Of a stretch of DNA of 41,242 bases, positions 26,051 through 32,641 are shown in pieces. Each line of letters opens with the position of its first letter. Within the stretch, counting starts at the first letter, position 1. The notes beneath the pieces were generated by a model, which worked only from the letters and a program-made list of their open reading frames with translations, did not search any database and was not told where the DNA came from. The DNA is from Chlamydiia bacterium (GTDB taxonomy: Bacteria > Chlamydiota > Chlamydiia > Chlamydiales > Parachlamydiaceae). The position numbers and the translations under genes were made by a program. Location: positions 1 to 41,242 of the forward strand of contig JAGROB010000012.1 of the NCBI GenBank assembly GCA_020440465.1, written 5' to 3'.

Positions 26051-26251
26051 ATGGCCACGGCAAAAATTGTTGAAGTGATTGCAGAAGGAAGCAGTGTTGA
26101 GAATGCCATTGAGAATGGGGTTAAAGATGTAACGAAAACAGTGAACTCCGTTCAAAGTGTTTGGGTGGATAACATCCAGGCAGTCATTCGCGATCAAAAA
26201 ATCACAGCCTACCGTGTGAACTTAAAGATCACCTTTATTGTAAATAACTAA
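26051..26251 (+). CDS. Dodecin family flavin-binding protein
   Basis: 66 aa, the standard dodecin length: a beta-alpha-beta-beta unit that assembles into a hollow dodecamer binding flavins and so buffers free FMN/riboflavin. Visible family features are KIVEVIAEGSSVENAIENG for the helix, followed by VWVDNIQAVI, where the Trp sandwiches the isoalloxazine ring, and the terminal strand YRVNLKITFIV. AAGGAGGGG precedes the ATG at optimal distance. The next gene starts directly after the stop codon, indicating co-translation. The 163 nt upstream of it (25888-26050) hold no gene; I see only the AT-rich leader. Confidence 0.92.
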   Translation: MATAKIVEVIAEGSSVENAIENGVKDVTKTVNSVQSVWVDNIQAVIRDQKITAYRVNLKITFIVNN

Positions 26252-26782
26252 ATGTTGAAAGCCCTGTCTAAGGAAGGGGATAGTTTTCTTTCCGAGTATG
26301 ACTTTGAGGAAATACATGAGAGAGTTATCCCCGCCACAGTAGAGGAGACGTTTCAGGCGTTTCAAAGCGTAGATTTTTCTGAGTCAGGAGTTTTAAGAGT
26401 TTTATTTGCCTTAAGAGGGATCAGTAAGCCAGAAAAGTTCCAGAAGAAATTTGTGACCCTTTATGAAAACGCTCCGCACGAAGTCGTGTGGGGGTTGGTT
26501 GCCCGCCCTTGGAAGCTGAAAGGGGATGTTCTTTTTTTGACCTCCCAGGAATTTAAAGCCTTTGATACTTCCGGCTATGTGAAGATACTCTGGGGGTTTT
26601 CATTCACTTCTGACAGTCTGTCTAAGGGATGCCGGGTCCAAACAGTCACGCGAATAAAAGCCACGGACAAGGCAAGCTTGAGGAAGTTTCGCCTCTACTG
26701 GTTTTTTATACGGCCGTTTAGCGGATTTGTTCGTAAAGTGATGCTAAGACTGATTCTGAAGCAAGTCAAGAAAGTAGCTTAG
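26252..26782 (+). CDS. SRPBCC/START-like hypothetical protein, 176 aa
   Basis: Starts at the base after the dodecin stop codon. The layout (HERVIPATVEETFQAF at the start, central alternating strands such as VLFLTSQEFKAF and KILWGFSFT, CRVQTVTRIKATD, then a long C-terminal basic helix RKFRLYWFFIRPFSGFVRK) matches SRPBCC/Bet v1-like ligand-binding proteins, in which a helix-grip cavity binds hydrophobic molecules. The RPFSGFVR ending is common in small uncharacterised members. No catalytic residues are assigned. The stop codon lies within the duplicated segment that continues to the pseudo-tRNA. Confidence 0.7.
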   Translation: MLKALSKEGDSFLSEYDFEEIHERVIPATVEETFQAFQSVDFSESGVLRVLFALRGISKPEKFQKKFVTLYENAPHEVVWGLVARPWKLKGDVLFLTSQEFKAFDTSGYVKILWGFSFTSDSLSKGCRVQTVTRIKATDKASLRKFRLYWFFIRPFSGFVRKVMLRLILKQVKKVA

Positions 26783-26964
26783 GCTAAAGCCTTGAACTAC
26801 ATAATTTGGGTGGAGGTTTTTGGCGAGTGGTTTTGGCTTATCGCGACGACGGCAGTGCGAGTAGCACGGCGGAGGAGCTAGAAGTCAAAGACCCCGCCAA
26901 AAAAAAACGGAAGAGGAGGGATTTGAACCCCCGTCACGGTTACCCGTGAATCTGATTTCGAGTC
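26776..26964 (+). repeat. Direct repeat, left copy, flanking the tRNA-Ser island
   Basis: Nearly identical to 27798-27971. It runs from the last codons of the SRPBCC gene through about 110 nt of non-coding DNA and into the 3' half of tRNA-Ser(CGA). Differences seen are two transitions near the start, an extra 13-nt CGAGTGGTTTTGG block (an inexact tandem copy of adjacent sequence) and two more bases in an A-run. Identity stops sharply within the anticodon arm at 26964. Confidence 0.85.
26908..26964 (-). pseudogene. tRNA-Ser(CGA) 3'-half pseudogene
   Basis: On the minus strand it contains anticodon loop CTCGAAA, 3' anticodon stem, variable arm, T-arm and 3' acceptor strand identical to the intact tRNA at 27915-28001. 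The 5' half is replaced by unrelated sequence, so the acceptor and D stems cannot form. The new flank partially restores pairing with the anticodon stem (GAATC with GATTC). Not expected to be functional. Confidence 0.75.
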
Positions 26965-26970
26965 GGATTC

Positions 26971-26997
26971 CAGTCGGCTATTTCCAGAAATCGACTG
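26971..26997. other. Bulged hairpin at the inner edge of the pseudo-tRNA
   Basis: CAGTCG (26971-26976) pairs with CGACTG (26992-26997), and ATTTC (26980-26984) with GAAAT (26987-26991), leaving a 3-nt bulge and 2-nt loop. It begins 6 nt beyond the repeat boundary and could be part of a recombination site. The remaining 200 nt up to the next promoter are AT-rich with no gene seen. Confidence 0.4.
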
Positions 26998-27166
26998 AAC
27001 TAAACTGTAATCATATTAGAGAGAACTCGCATCAGTCAATACTGGGAATTATTGTGAATTTGAGAGGGCTTTGGGGAATCAGTGTGAAAATTTTGTAAAA
27101 AAATAATTAATCTAGAACTTTCTAAAACATTAACTTTAATATATTGGTAAATAGTGTTTTAATATG

Positions 27167-27195
27167 TTGATTTTTGGGGTTGATTGTGGTATAAT
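27167..27195 (+). promoter_or_regulatory. Strong predicted promoter of the island gene
   Basis: TTGATT (27167-27172), 17-nt spacer, perfect TATAAT (27190-27195), then a 24-nt leader containing AGAGG before the ATG. This is the best classical promoter in the window and implies the island gene is expressed. Confidence 0.65.
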
Positions 27196-27219
27196 AAGCT
27201 TTACTAAAGAGGTTTTGAA

Positions 27220-27630
27220 ATGACAAGTACTTTATCGTTAGACTTATCACTGCGCAATATTTATGGCACCGCTGGTATGGAATCTGTCAGAAAAATGGAT
27301 CAAGCTGTTCGAAAAAGAGGCTTAGGTTTGGATTTCGATTTGGGAAGCAAACGGTTTACGGTCTTATATAGTTCTGGTATGAGCAAAGATACAGTTCAGT
27401 TGATTTTTAGTGAGTATAAGTATTGTGTTTGGAAACCTTTGGTGATCGATGAAACTGACAGATTGGGAAACTTCCAGGTTAAAATGATTTGGAAACCTTT
27501 GGTGATCGATGAAACTGACAGATTGGGAAACTTCCAGGTTAAAATGAAAAGTATTTGTGATGATGCTAATTATTTTGTGCGTCATCAGGACAAATTTAAT
27601 AATCTTCAACCTACATGTACCCTTGTGTAA
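27220..27630 (+). CDS. Island hypothetical protein with a 20-residue tandem duplication, 136 aa
   Basis: Unrecognised, AT-rich gene inside the segment bounded by the two tRNA-Ser direct repeats. The protein has no membrane segment or signal peptide. Its middle contains WKPLVIDETDRLGNFQVKM twice in tandem, encoded by two perfectly identical 60-bp units (27428-27547); removing one copy gives a 116-aa protein. AGAGG and a strong promoter support expression. The perfect identity of the units at all codon positions means the duplication is very recent or is maintained by slippage. Composition unlike its neighbours suggests horizontal origin. Function unknown. Confidence 0.6.
   Translation: MTSTLSLDLSLRNIYGTAGMESVRKMDQAVRKRGLGLDFDLGSKRFTVLYSSGMSKDTVQLIFSEYKYCVWKPLVIDETDRLGNFQVKMIWKPLVIDETDRLGNFQVKMKSICDDANYFVRHQDKFNNLQPTCTLV
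27428..27547 (+). repeat. Perfect 2 x 60-bp tandem repeat
   Basis: Each unit starts TTTGGAAACCTTTGGTGATC; unit 1 is 27428-27487 and unit 2 is 27488-27547, identical base for base. The 60-bp length keeps the reading frame. Confidence 0.97.
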
Positions 27631-27783
27631 TCAAACCTGTTTAAATAAATATTGATTACCCATATCATTGATAAGTTTGTATTCGTTCATAAAAGCATCA
27701 AAAGTCGCTCTGTGCATTCCCTTTCTTTTGGTCTAGTTATTGGCATCCTCGAAGGACATTCCATATCTTTCTAAAAACCTCAT
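27631..27783 (-). pseudogene. Possible decayed gene remnant
   Basis: On the minus strand ATG at 27783 opens MRFLERYGMSFEDANN, hits TAG at 27735-27733, and continues in the same frame with KGMHRATFDAFMNEYKLIND to a TGA at 27633-27631, adjacent to the stop of the 136-aa gene. The protein-like composition on both sides of one stop suggests a small gene broken by a nonsense mutation. No homology recognised; it may be chance. Confidence 0.3.
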
Positions 27784-27797
27784 TACCCAGAGTATGC

Positions 27798-27971
27798 AGC
27801 TTAGGCTAAAGTCTTGAGCTACATAATTTGGGTGGAGGTTTTTGGCTTATCGCGACGACGGCAGTGCGAGTAGCACGGCGGAGGAGCTAGAAGTCAAAGA
27901 CCCCGCCAAAAAAACGGAAGAGGAGGGATTTGAACCCCCGTCACGGTTACCCGTGAATCTGATTTCGAGTC
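27798..27971 (+). repeat. Direct repeat, right copy, flanking the tRNA-Ser island
   Basis: Matches 26776-26964 up to the anticodon arm of the intact tRNA-Ser(CGA), beyond which the real tRNA 5' half continues. This copy retains the intact tRNA, so it is the site next to the original chromosomal context on the right side. The non-coding part begins AGCTTAGGCTAAAG, as after the SRPBCC gene. Confidence 0.85.
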
Positions 27972-28001
27972 AGACGCATTCGGCCGCTCTGCCACTCTTC
28001 C
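27915..28001 (-). tRNA. tRNA-Ser (anticodon CGA)
   Basis: 87 nt on the minus strand. Acceptor GGAAGAG pairs with CTCTTCC, discriminator G, long variable arm as in class II tRNAs. The anticodon stem TCTGA/TCAGA encloses CTCGAAA, giving anticodon CGA for UCG codons. CCA is not encoded. A run of seven T follows the 3' end. It lies 10 nt after the cyclophilin stop and is probably processed from the same transcript. Confidence 0.93.
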
Positions 28002-28011
28002 TGAAAATACT

Positions 28012-28488
28012 TTATGACACCACGACAGACAGAATTTTCTGCTCCGGATTGGGGCGATCACCGGGGCCTGTGGGGCTGTTTTCAATTTTTCGAACCACGT
28101 CCATGCCGGAAGTGACTTCTCCGAAAATGGTATGTTTGCCGTGAAGCCATGGGGTGGGAGCACAGGTAATGAAAAACTGGCTTCCGTTCGTCGCAGGCCC
28201 GCGGTTGGCCATGGCGATTACGCCAGGCTCGTTAAAGTCAACTTCTCCGGAAAACTCATCTTCGAAGTTTTTGCCCCAAATCGACTGCCCGCCGGCGCCG
28301 GTACCCGTGGGATCGCCGCCCTGAATCATGAAGTCTTTGATGACACGGTGGAATAAAATCCCGTTGTAGTACCCTTTTTCAGCCAGTTTCACGAAGTTTT
28401 CAACCGCCTTCGGGGCAATGTGGGGTTTAAGCGTCAGCTCAATATCGCCGGCTGTTGTTTTTAGCGTAACTTTATGCTTTGGTGTCAT
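28012..28488 (-). CDS. Peptidyl-prolyl cis-trans isomerase, cyclophilin type
   Basis: 158-aa cytoplasmic single-domain cyclophilin (PpiB-like) that accelerates proline isomerisation during folding. Family signatures are visible: FHRVIKDFMIQGGDPTGTG with the catalytic Arg and Gln, FEDEF, MANRGPATNGSQFFIT and the His/Lys region WLHGKHTIFGEV. No signal peptide. AAGGAGACTC precedes the ATG. It follows cfa by 45 nt and is followed by tRNA-Ser(CGA). Confidence 0.95.
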   Translation of the reverse strand: MTPKHKVTLKTTAGDIELTLKPHIAPKAVENFVKLAEKGYYNGILFHRVIKDFMIQGGDPTGTGAGGQSIWGKNFEDEFSGEVDFNEPGVIAMANRGPATNGSQFFITCAPTPWLHGKHTIFGEVTSGMDVVRKIENSPTGPGDRPNPEQKILSVVVS

Positions 28489-28533
28489 TAGAGTCTCCTT
28501 GTCAAAAGGAAGAGATTCTAACGACTTTAAAGC

Positions 28534-29634
28534 TTAAAGGCAAGGACGTTTATATCCCCCCGGCACACCATTAGGGGATAATACAAATTGCCAAAGTTCT
28601 AAACGTCTTGCGCGGAAGGCAGCGGCGCAGGTGAGAAGGTAATATTTCCACATTCTGTAGAATGAAGAATTTTTATCGGGGAACGTGTTTTCAAAATTAT
28701 CGTACCAGGCCATAAGTGTTTTGTCGTAGTCGGCGCCGAAGTTGTGGAGGTCTTCTACGATAAAAGTTTCTTCAAAGGCTTTGGCCATTTGGGTCAGGGA
28801 GGGGATTTCCCCGTTCGGGAAGATATATTTTTCCATCCAGGGGTCAGCGCCGGCATAGGTTTTATCGTTTCCTATCGTGTGAAGAAGCATTAACCCCTCT
28901 TCAGATAAGCACTGTTTCATTTTTTGAAGATAAGTCGAGTAATTTTTCGAGCCGACATGTTCAAACTGTCCGATTGAGACAATTCGATCCCATTTTCCGT
29001 TTAAATCTCTGTAGTCCATTAATTTAAACTCAATATCTAAACCCTGAGCGCGTTTGGAAGCCTCGTCTCTTTGGCTTTTAGAAACGGTAATTCCAGTTCC
29101 TTTTATACCGTAATTTTTGGCTGCATGAATTAGAAATCCGCCGAAGCCGGAGCCGACATCAAGTACTTTCATACCTGGTTTTAACCCCATTTTTTTGCAA
29201 ACAAGATCAAGTTTTGCTTCTTGAGCCTCTTCAAGGTTTTTGGATTCTCTCCAGTAGGCGCATGAATAGACCATTTTCGAGTCGAGCATATTTTTAAAGA
29301 GATCAACATCTAAGTCGTAGTGTTCTTCACCCACCTGAAAGGCTCTGCCCTTTGACTGGGGGTTCATAAAAAACTTTTTTATTTTCCAAATGAGCTGGGG
29401 AAAGGAAGCGGCAATGCCACCGTCCAAACGGGCTTCAAAAAGCCGGTAGAAGGCCTCGTCGAGTTTTTCAACGTCCCAGGTTCCCTCTACATAACTTTCT
29501 CCCGCACCAAGAGACCCTTTTAAAGCAATGTCTCTTATCGCTTTGGGGTTTAGAATCTTAACATCCCATGGACGATCCCCGTCCAATTGGATGTCCGCTT
29601 TTTTAAGCGTGCTTTCAATCCAACGGCTTTTCAT
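28534..29634 (-). CDS. cfa: Cyclopropane-fatty-acyl-phospholipid synthase
   Basis: Transfers a methylene group from S-adenosylmethionine to the cis double bond of unsaturated phospholipid acyl chains at the membrane. The N-terminal lipid-binding domain (WDVKILNPKAIRDIALKGSLGAGESYVEGTWD) and the SAM domain with LDVGSGFGGFLIHAAKNYG are clear, followed by GITVSKSQ, the conserved SIGQFEHVG with the catalytic Glu-His region, and MEKYIFPNGEIPS. At 366 aa it is near the E. coli enzyme (382 aa). The end CAAAFRARRLELWQFVLSP is also typical. It sits 71 nt downstream of the PhyH-type gene on the same strand. Confidence 0.94.
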   Translation of the reverse strand: MKSRWIESTLKKADIQLDGDRPWDVKILNPKAIRDIALKGSLGAGESYVEGTWDVEKLDEAFYRLFEARLDGGIAASFPQLIWKIKKFFMNPQSKGRAFQVGEEHYDLDVDLFKNMLDSKMVYSCAYWRESKNLEEAQEAKLDLVCKKMGLKPGMKVLDVGSGFGGFLIHAAKNYGIKGTGITVSKSQRDEASKRAQGLDIEFKLMDYRDLNGKWDRIVSIGQFEHVGSKNYSTYLQKMKQCLSEEGLMLLHTIGNDKTYAGADPWMEKYIFPNGEIPSLTQMAKAFEETFIVEDLHNFGADYDKTLMAWYDNFENTFPDKNSSFYRMWKYYLLTCAAAFRARRLELWQFVLSPNGVPGGYKRPCL

Positions 29635-29705
29635 ATTTCAGACTTAAACAGCTTAAAGAATTTATTTTAAATAAAAATTTAAAGCTGCCGGATTAAATCA
29701 AAGTC

Positions 29706-30671
29706 TTATCGGGAAGTTAAGAGTTTTTTGAGCTTTTTGACGATGTTTTGGCCTGTTTTATTGTGTCGAAGGCTTCTTTCCACAAAGTAGCGGAGGCGCT
29801 GTTTGAGGGGGAGGCCGACTTTTTGCCCTAAATACTTATGGGGTACAAGTTTTCCCGTGCGGATGTCGACGAATTCTTTCCACCAGATAGTTTCTAGGTA
29901 GACATCGGAGTAAAGGGGGGTGTAATAACGGCAGTTGTCGAAATAAAAGTGGGTGACCTGAGAGTGGCGGGTTCTTGAAAGGTCTTTAATGGGGTCGCCG
30001 CCATGGAAAAGGTTTGCCGCCCAGATAAGTACTTGTCCCTTTTTCATAGGAACAGTTTTCTTTTCAAGACCGGAGTCTTTCATAAGCTTTTGTACAAAGT
30101 GCTCATACTGTTTGTACTGTTCGTTTTGCATTTTAAATGAGCTTGCTTTAATCCCGATATCATGAAGTTCAAAAACGGGGAGTTTATGGCTTTTGGGATA
30201 GTAGTGAAGTGCGCCGTTATTTTCGTCCGTGTCTTCTAAAGCCATCCAGACGCCCGCCATGAAACGCTCGGGGAAGGAGTTGAAGTGAACTAAGTCGCTA
30301 TGAGTTGCTTGCTGAGTCCCCATTTTAAAGTTTAGCGTTTGGAATGGGATAGGGCGTCGGCGATACAAGATTTCAAGCCATTTAATAACTTCAGGATGAC
30401 AAGCCAAATCTTTTACTTCGGGAATATAGCTCCAGGCATCTTGCACTCTGGATTCTTTATCTTGCTCCGGTTTGAGCTTGTTGATAATCGCTTCGGCCTT
30501 TTGATCAAATCCCTCGATGTTAAGATCCAAAACCAAATAGCCATGCTCATGGAAAAAACGGATTTTTTCCTTGGTCTCCGAATCGAAACCGCTTGTTGCT
30601 AATAGCTCTTCAAAAAACGGCGACTCCACCCAAGGCGTCCCTTCTAATTCCGGCGTCTTAATTTGTGTCAT
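29706..30671 (-). CDS. Phytanoyl-CoA dioxygenase (PhyH) family protein
   Basis: Fe(II)/2-oxoglutarate-dependent oxygenase fold. The metal triad is visible as H124 and D126 (ATHSDLVHF) and H223 (NLFHGGDP), with an Arg in SRTRHSQ positioned to bind 2-oxoglutarate. Conserved PhyH blocks HGYLVLDL, WMALEDTDENNGALHYYPKSH and KKGQVLIW are present. Substrates in this family are diverse (lipid, small metabolites, secondary metabolites), so the substrate is unknown; the neighbouring cfa makes a lipid-related role conceivable. AAGGGAT lies upstream of the ATG. The upstream 189 nt are shared with the divergent Fic gene and its operator array. Confidence 0.88.
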   Translation of the reverse strand: MTQIKTPELEGTPWVESPFFEELLATSGFDSETKEKIRFFHEHGYLVLDLNIEGFDQKAEAIINKLKPEQDKESRVQDAWSYIPEVKDLACHPEVIKWLEILYRRRPIPFQTLNFKMGTQQATHSDLVHFNSFPERFMAGVWMALEDTDENNGALHYYPKSHKLPVFELHDIGIKASSFKMQNEQYKQYEHFVQKLMKDSGLEKKTVPMKKGQVLIWAANLFHGGDPIKDLSRTRHSQVTHFYFDNCRYYTPLYSDVYLETIWWKEFVDIRTGKLVPHKYLGQKVGLPLKQRLRYFVERSLRHNKTGQNIVKKLKKLLTSR

Positions 30672-30745
30672 AAGTCTAAATCCCTTATTTTTTGATAGAT
30701 AGTCTGCAAAAAAACCGGCAAAATATCAAGGGTTATGATCTTAGG

Positions 30746-30842
30746 AATCGTAACATTATAAGGAGTTTAGTGTTACGATTCTGCGAATTGTGACATAATA
30801 ATGGCTTTAGTGTTACGATAAAAGGAAATCGTAACACTAAAG
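30746..30842 (+). promoter_or_regulatory. Operator array of five alternating half-sites before the Fic gene
   Basis: Half-sites related to TTTAGTGTTACGATT occur at 30746-30758 (inverted), 30766-30780, 30786-30800 (inverted, degenerate), 30806-30820 and 30827-30842 (inverted). Start-to-start spacing is 20, 20, 20 and about 21 nt and orientation alternates. The array ends 18 nt before the Fic start codon and also lies upstream of the divergent PhyH gene. This is the architecture of a cooperative repressor site, plausibly for the winged helix of the Fic protein itself. Confidence 0.75.
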
Positions 30843-30860
30843 ATTTGCAGGGGTAGTGAT

Positions 30861-32225
30861 ATGGCAAGACCGATACAGCAGACTGAATTTAAGGCCATAC
30901 TTGACTGCTTAGTTCTGTTTCCTAACGGAGCATCTATTAATGATATCCGTTCAAATCTAAAGATCTCCTTGCCGGTCTATACCGTGCGGCGCAGGTTGAA
31001 TATTTTAATAGACGAAGGCAAGGTTTTTTCGCAGGGAAAGGGACGTGCTTTAAGGTATCAATTAGCTAAGAGTTTAAGAGATGAGCCGGAAAAAGAAGAG
31101 CAAATCGTTTTGCTTTCCTCGTCTTCACAAAATATTTTGAGTGAAGTAGCCCAGCCCATTCAAAGTCGAACTCCCATAGGCTACAACAGAAAGTTTTTGG
31201 ATGAATATCGACCTAACGTTACTTCTTATCTTTCGGAAGTGGAAAAAAATGAGCTTGCAGAGTTGGGGAAAACAGATGGTGAGCGGCCGGCCGGAACCTA
31301 TGCAAGAGAGATCTTTAATCGTATTCTTATTGATCTATCGTGGAACTCCAGTCGTTTGGAGGGGAATACTTACTCACTCTTAGAAACAGAAAGACTGCTT
31401 GAGTTTAGTGAAGCTGCGGAAGGGAAAGATTTAAAAGAAACTCAGATGGTGTTAAACCATAAAGCAGCTATTGAGTTTCTTATCGATTCTGCAGACCACA
31501 TTGATATCGACAAGCAAACAGTTTTGAGCGTTCATGCACTTCTTTCAGATAACCTTCTAATTGATCCACAAGCAAGCGGACGTTTAAGATCAAAATCTGT
31601 TGGAATTGGTAAATCTGTATATCATCCTTTAGTTGTTCCCGATTTAATTAGTGAGTGCTTTAGTCAAGTGTTGGATACGGCCCGTGCAATTAAGAATCCT
31701 TTCGAACAATCGTTTTTTTTAATGGTGCATCTTCCTTATTTGCAACCTTTTGAAGATGTTAATAAACGTGTATCAAGGCTTGTAGCTAATATTCCGATGA
31801 TACGTCTTAACCTTGCACCTTTATCGTTTATGGATGTTCCGCAAAAGACATACATCAATGGCCTTTTGGCAATTTACGAACTTAATAAAATTGACTTGCT
31901 TAAAGATGTGTTTGTCTGGGCCTACAAACGATCCTGTGCACTGTATTCAGCAACTTGCCAATCCCTTGGTGAACCGGATCCTGTTCGGCTGAGATATCGA
32001 AAAATCATTTTTGATGCCATTGGGGAAGTAGTTAGAAAAAGGATGAATAAAAGACAAGCGGTGCTTTTCATTAGATCTTTGTCCAATGAAACGGTTCCTA
32101 ATGAAGATCAGTCAAGGTTTATTGAAACTGTAGAGAAAGAATTAAGGGGTTTGCACGAAGGGAATATAGCTCGATACAAGCTGACTATTTCTGAGTATAA
32201 CAGTTGGCTTCAAGGTTGGTCGTGA
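30861..32225 (+). CDS. Winged-helix/Fic domain protein, 454 aa
   Basis: Residues about 1-70 form a winged-helix DNA-binding domain (SINDIRSNLKISLPVYTVRRRLNILIDEGKV, in parts). Residues 145-330 form a Fic domain. The inhibitory helix motif [S/T]xxxE[G/N] is intact at 163-169 (SSRLEGN). The Fic active-site loop, normally HPFxxGNGRxxR, reads QPFEDVNKRVSR at 295-306: the catalytic His is replaced by Gln and both Gly by Val and Lys, while Asn and both Arg remain (H290 is five residues earlier). Fic enzymes AMPylate or otherwise modify proteins; this loop suggests altered chemistry or a regulator. The preceding operator array implies autoregulation. A short ORF and a terminator follow. Confidence 0.85.
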   Translation: MARPIQQTEFKAILDCLVLFPNGASINDIRSNLKISLPVYTVRRRLNILIDEGKVFSQGKGRALRYQLAKSLRDEPEKEEQIVLLSSSSQNILSEVAQPIQSRTPIGYNRKFLDEYRPNVTSYLSEVEKNELAELGKTDGERPAGTYAREIFNRILIDLSWNSSRLEGNTYSLLETERLLEFSEAAEGKDLKETQMVLNHKAAIEFLIDSADHIDIDKQTVLSVHALLSDNLLIDPQASGRLRSKSVGIGKSVYHPLVVPDLISECFSQVLDTARAIKNPFEQSFFLMVHLPYLQPFEDVNKRVSRLVANIPMIRLNLAPLSFMDVPQKTYINGLLAIYELNKIDLLKDVFVWAYKRSCALYSATCQSLGEPDPVRLRYRKIIFDAIGEVVRKRMNKRQAVLFIRSLSNETVPNEDQSRFIETVEKELRGLHEGNIARYKLTISEYNSWLQGWS

Positions 32226-32238
32226 GTAGGTGGAAGTC

Positions 32239-32331
32239 ATGGAAAAATTTTTGTCTTCGGAAAGTGAAGAGCAGTTAGAGAAAAGTTTGGAGTTGCTTAA
32301 GCGTGTGCCCGGTTCCAATAAAACTGGCTGA
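32239..32331 (+). CDS. Very small ORF after the Fic gene, 30 aa
   Basis: ATG at 32239, 13 nt after the Fic stop, preceded by AGGTGG at suitable distance. It encodes MEKFLSSESEEQLEKSLELL plus ten residues ending in SNKTG, a charged amphipathic helix. It could be a small partner or antitoxin of the Fic protein or the stub of a truncated gene. Support rests only on the ribosome site, spacing and composition. Confidence 0.35.
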   Translation: MEKFLSSESEEQLEKSLELLKRVPGSNKTG

Positions 32332-32398
32332 ACAAGCTTTCGCTTCGGGCTCGTATCGAACCTTGCAAATTCACGTGGGTTCGAGTCTTTTTCTTGCC

Positions 32399-32431
32399 AA
32401 AAAAAAACCGCCCTTGTGGGCGGTGTTTTTT
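32399..32431. terminator. Bidirectional rho-independent terminator
   Basis: CCGCCC-TTGT-GGGCGG (32408-32423) is preceded by a run of nine A and followed by TGTTTTTT. It can terminate the Fic unit on the plus strand and tRNA-Ser(TGA) on the minus strand, whose 3' end is at 32432. Confidence 0.85.
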
Positions 32432-32516
32432 CGGAAGAGGTAGGATTCGAACCCACGGACCCTTTCAGGCCTTCTGTTTTCAAGACAGACGCAATCGGCC
32501 ACTCTGCCACTCTTCC
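32432..32516 (-). tRNA. tRNA-Ser (anticodon TGA)
   Basis: 85 nt on the minus strand with GGAAGAG/CTCTTCC acceptor, discriminator G, long variable arm, and TTCGAAT T-loop. Anticodon stem TCTGT/ACAGA encloses CTTGAAA, giving TGA. CCA is not encoded. It shares the acceptor stem with tRNA-Ser(CGA). Confidence 0.95.
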
Positions 32517-32641
32517 AGATGGGTAATTTAACCAAATTCTTAGAATAAAAAGCAAGTCATAAATACCTGTAAATAAAATTTTCAATTAAATAAAAAAGTG
32601 TGTGATAATAGTTCTTAGTAAGAGTTTGTAAGGTGGTTAAA

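Noticed and set aside
27001-27166. Possible gene in the AT-rich part of the island
   Set aside because: No open frame of useful length with a ribosome site on either strand; it appears to be non-coding upstream sequence.
27842-28144. Plus-strand frame of 100 aa containing EEEGFEPPSRLPV
   Set aside because: It reads through the complement of tRNA-Ser(CGA) and the end of the cyclophilin gene; this peptide is a well-known artefact of tRNA-Ser antisense translation.
32142-32585. Minus-strand frame of 147 aa containing KDSNPREFARFDTS
   Set aside because: It runs through tRNA-Ser(TGA), the terminator and the 3' end of the Fic gene antisense; composition is that of tRNA-derived artefacts.
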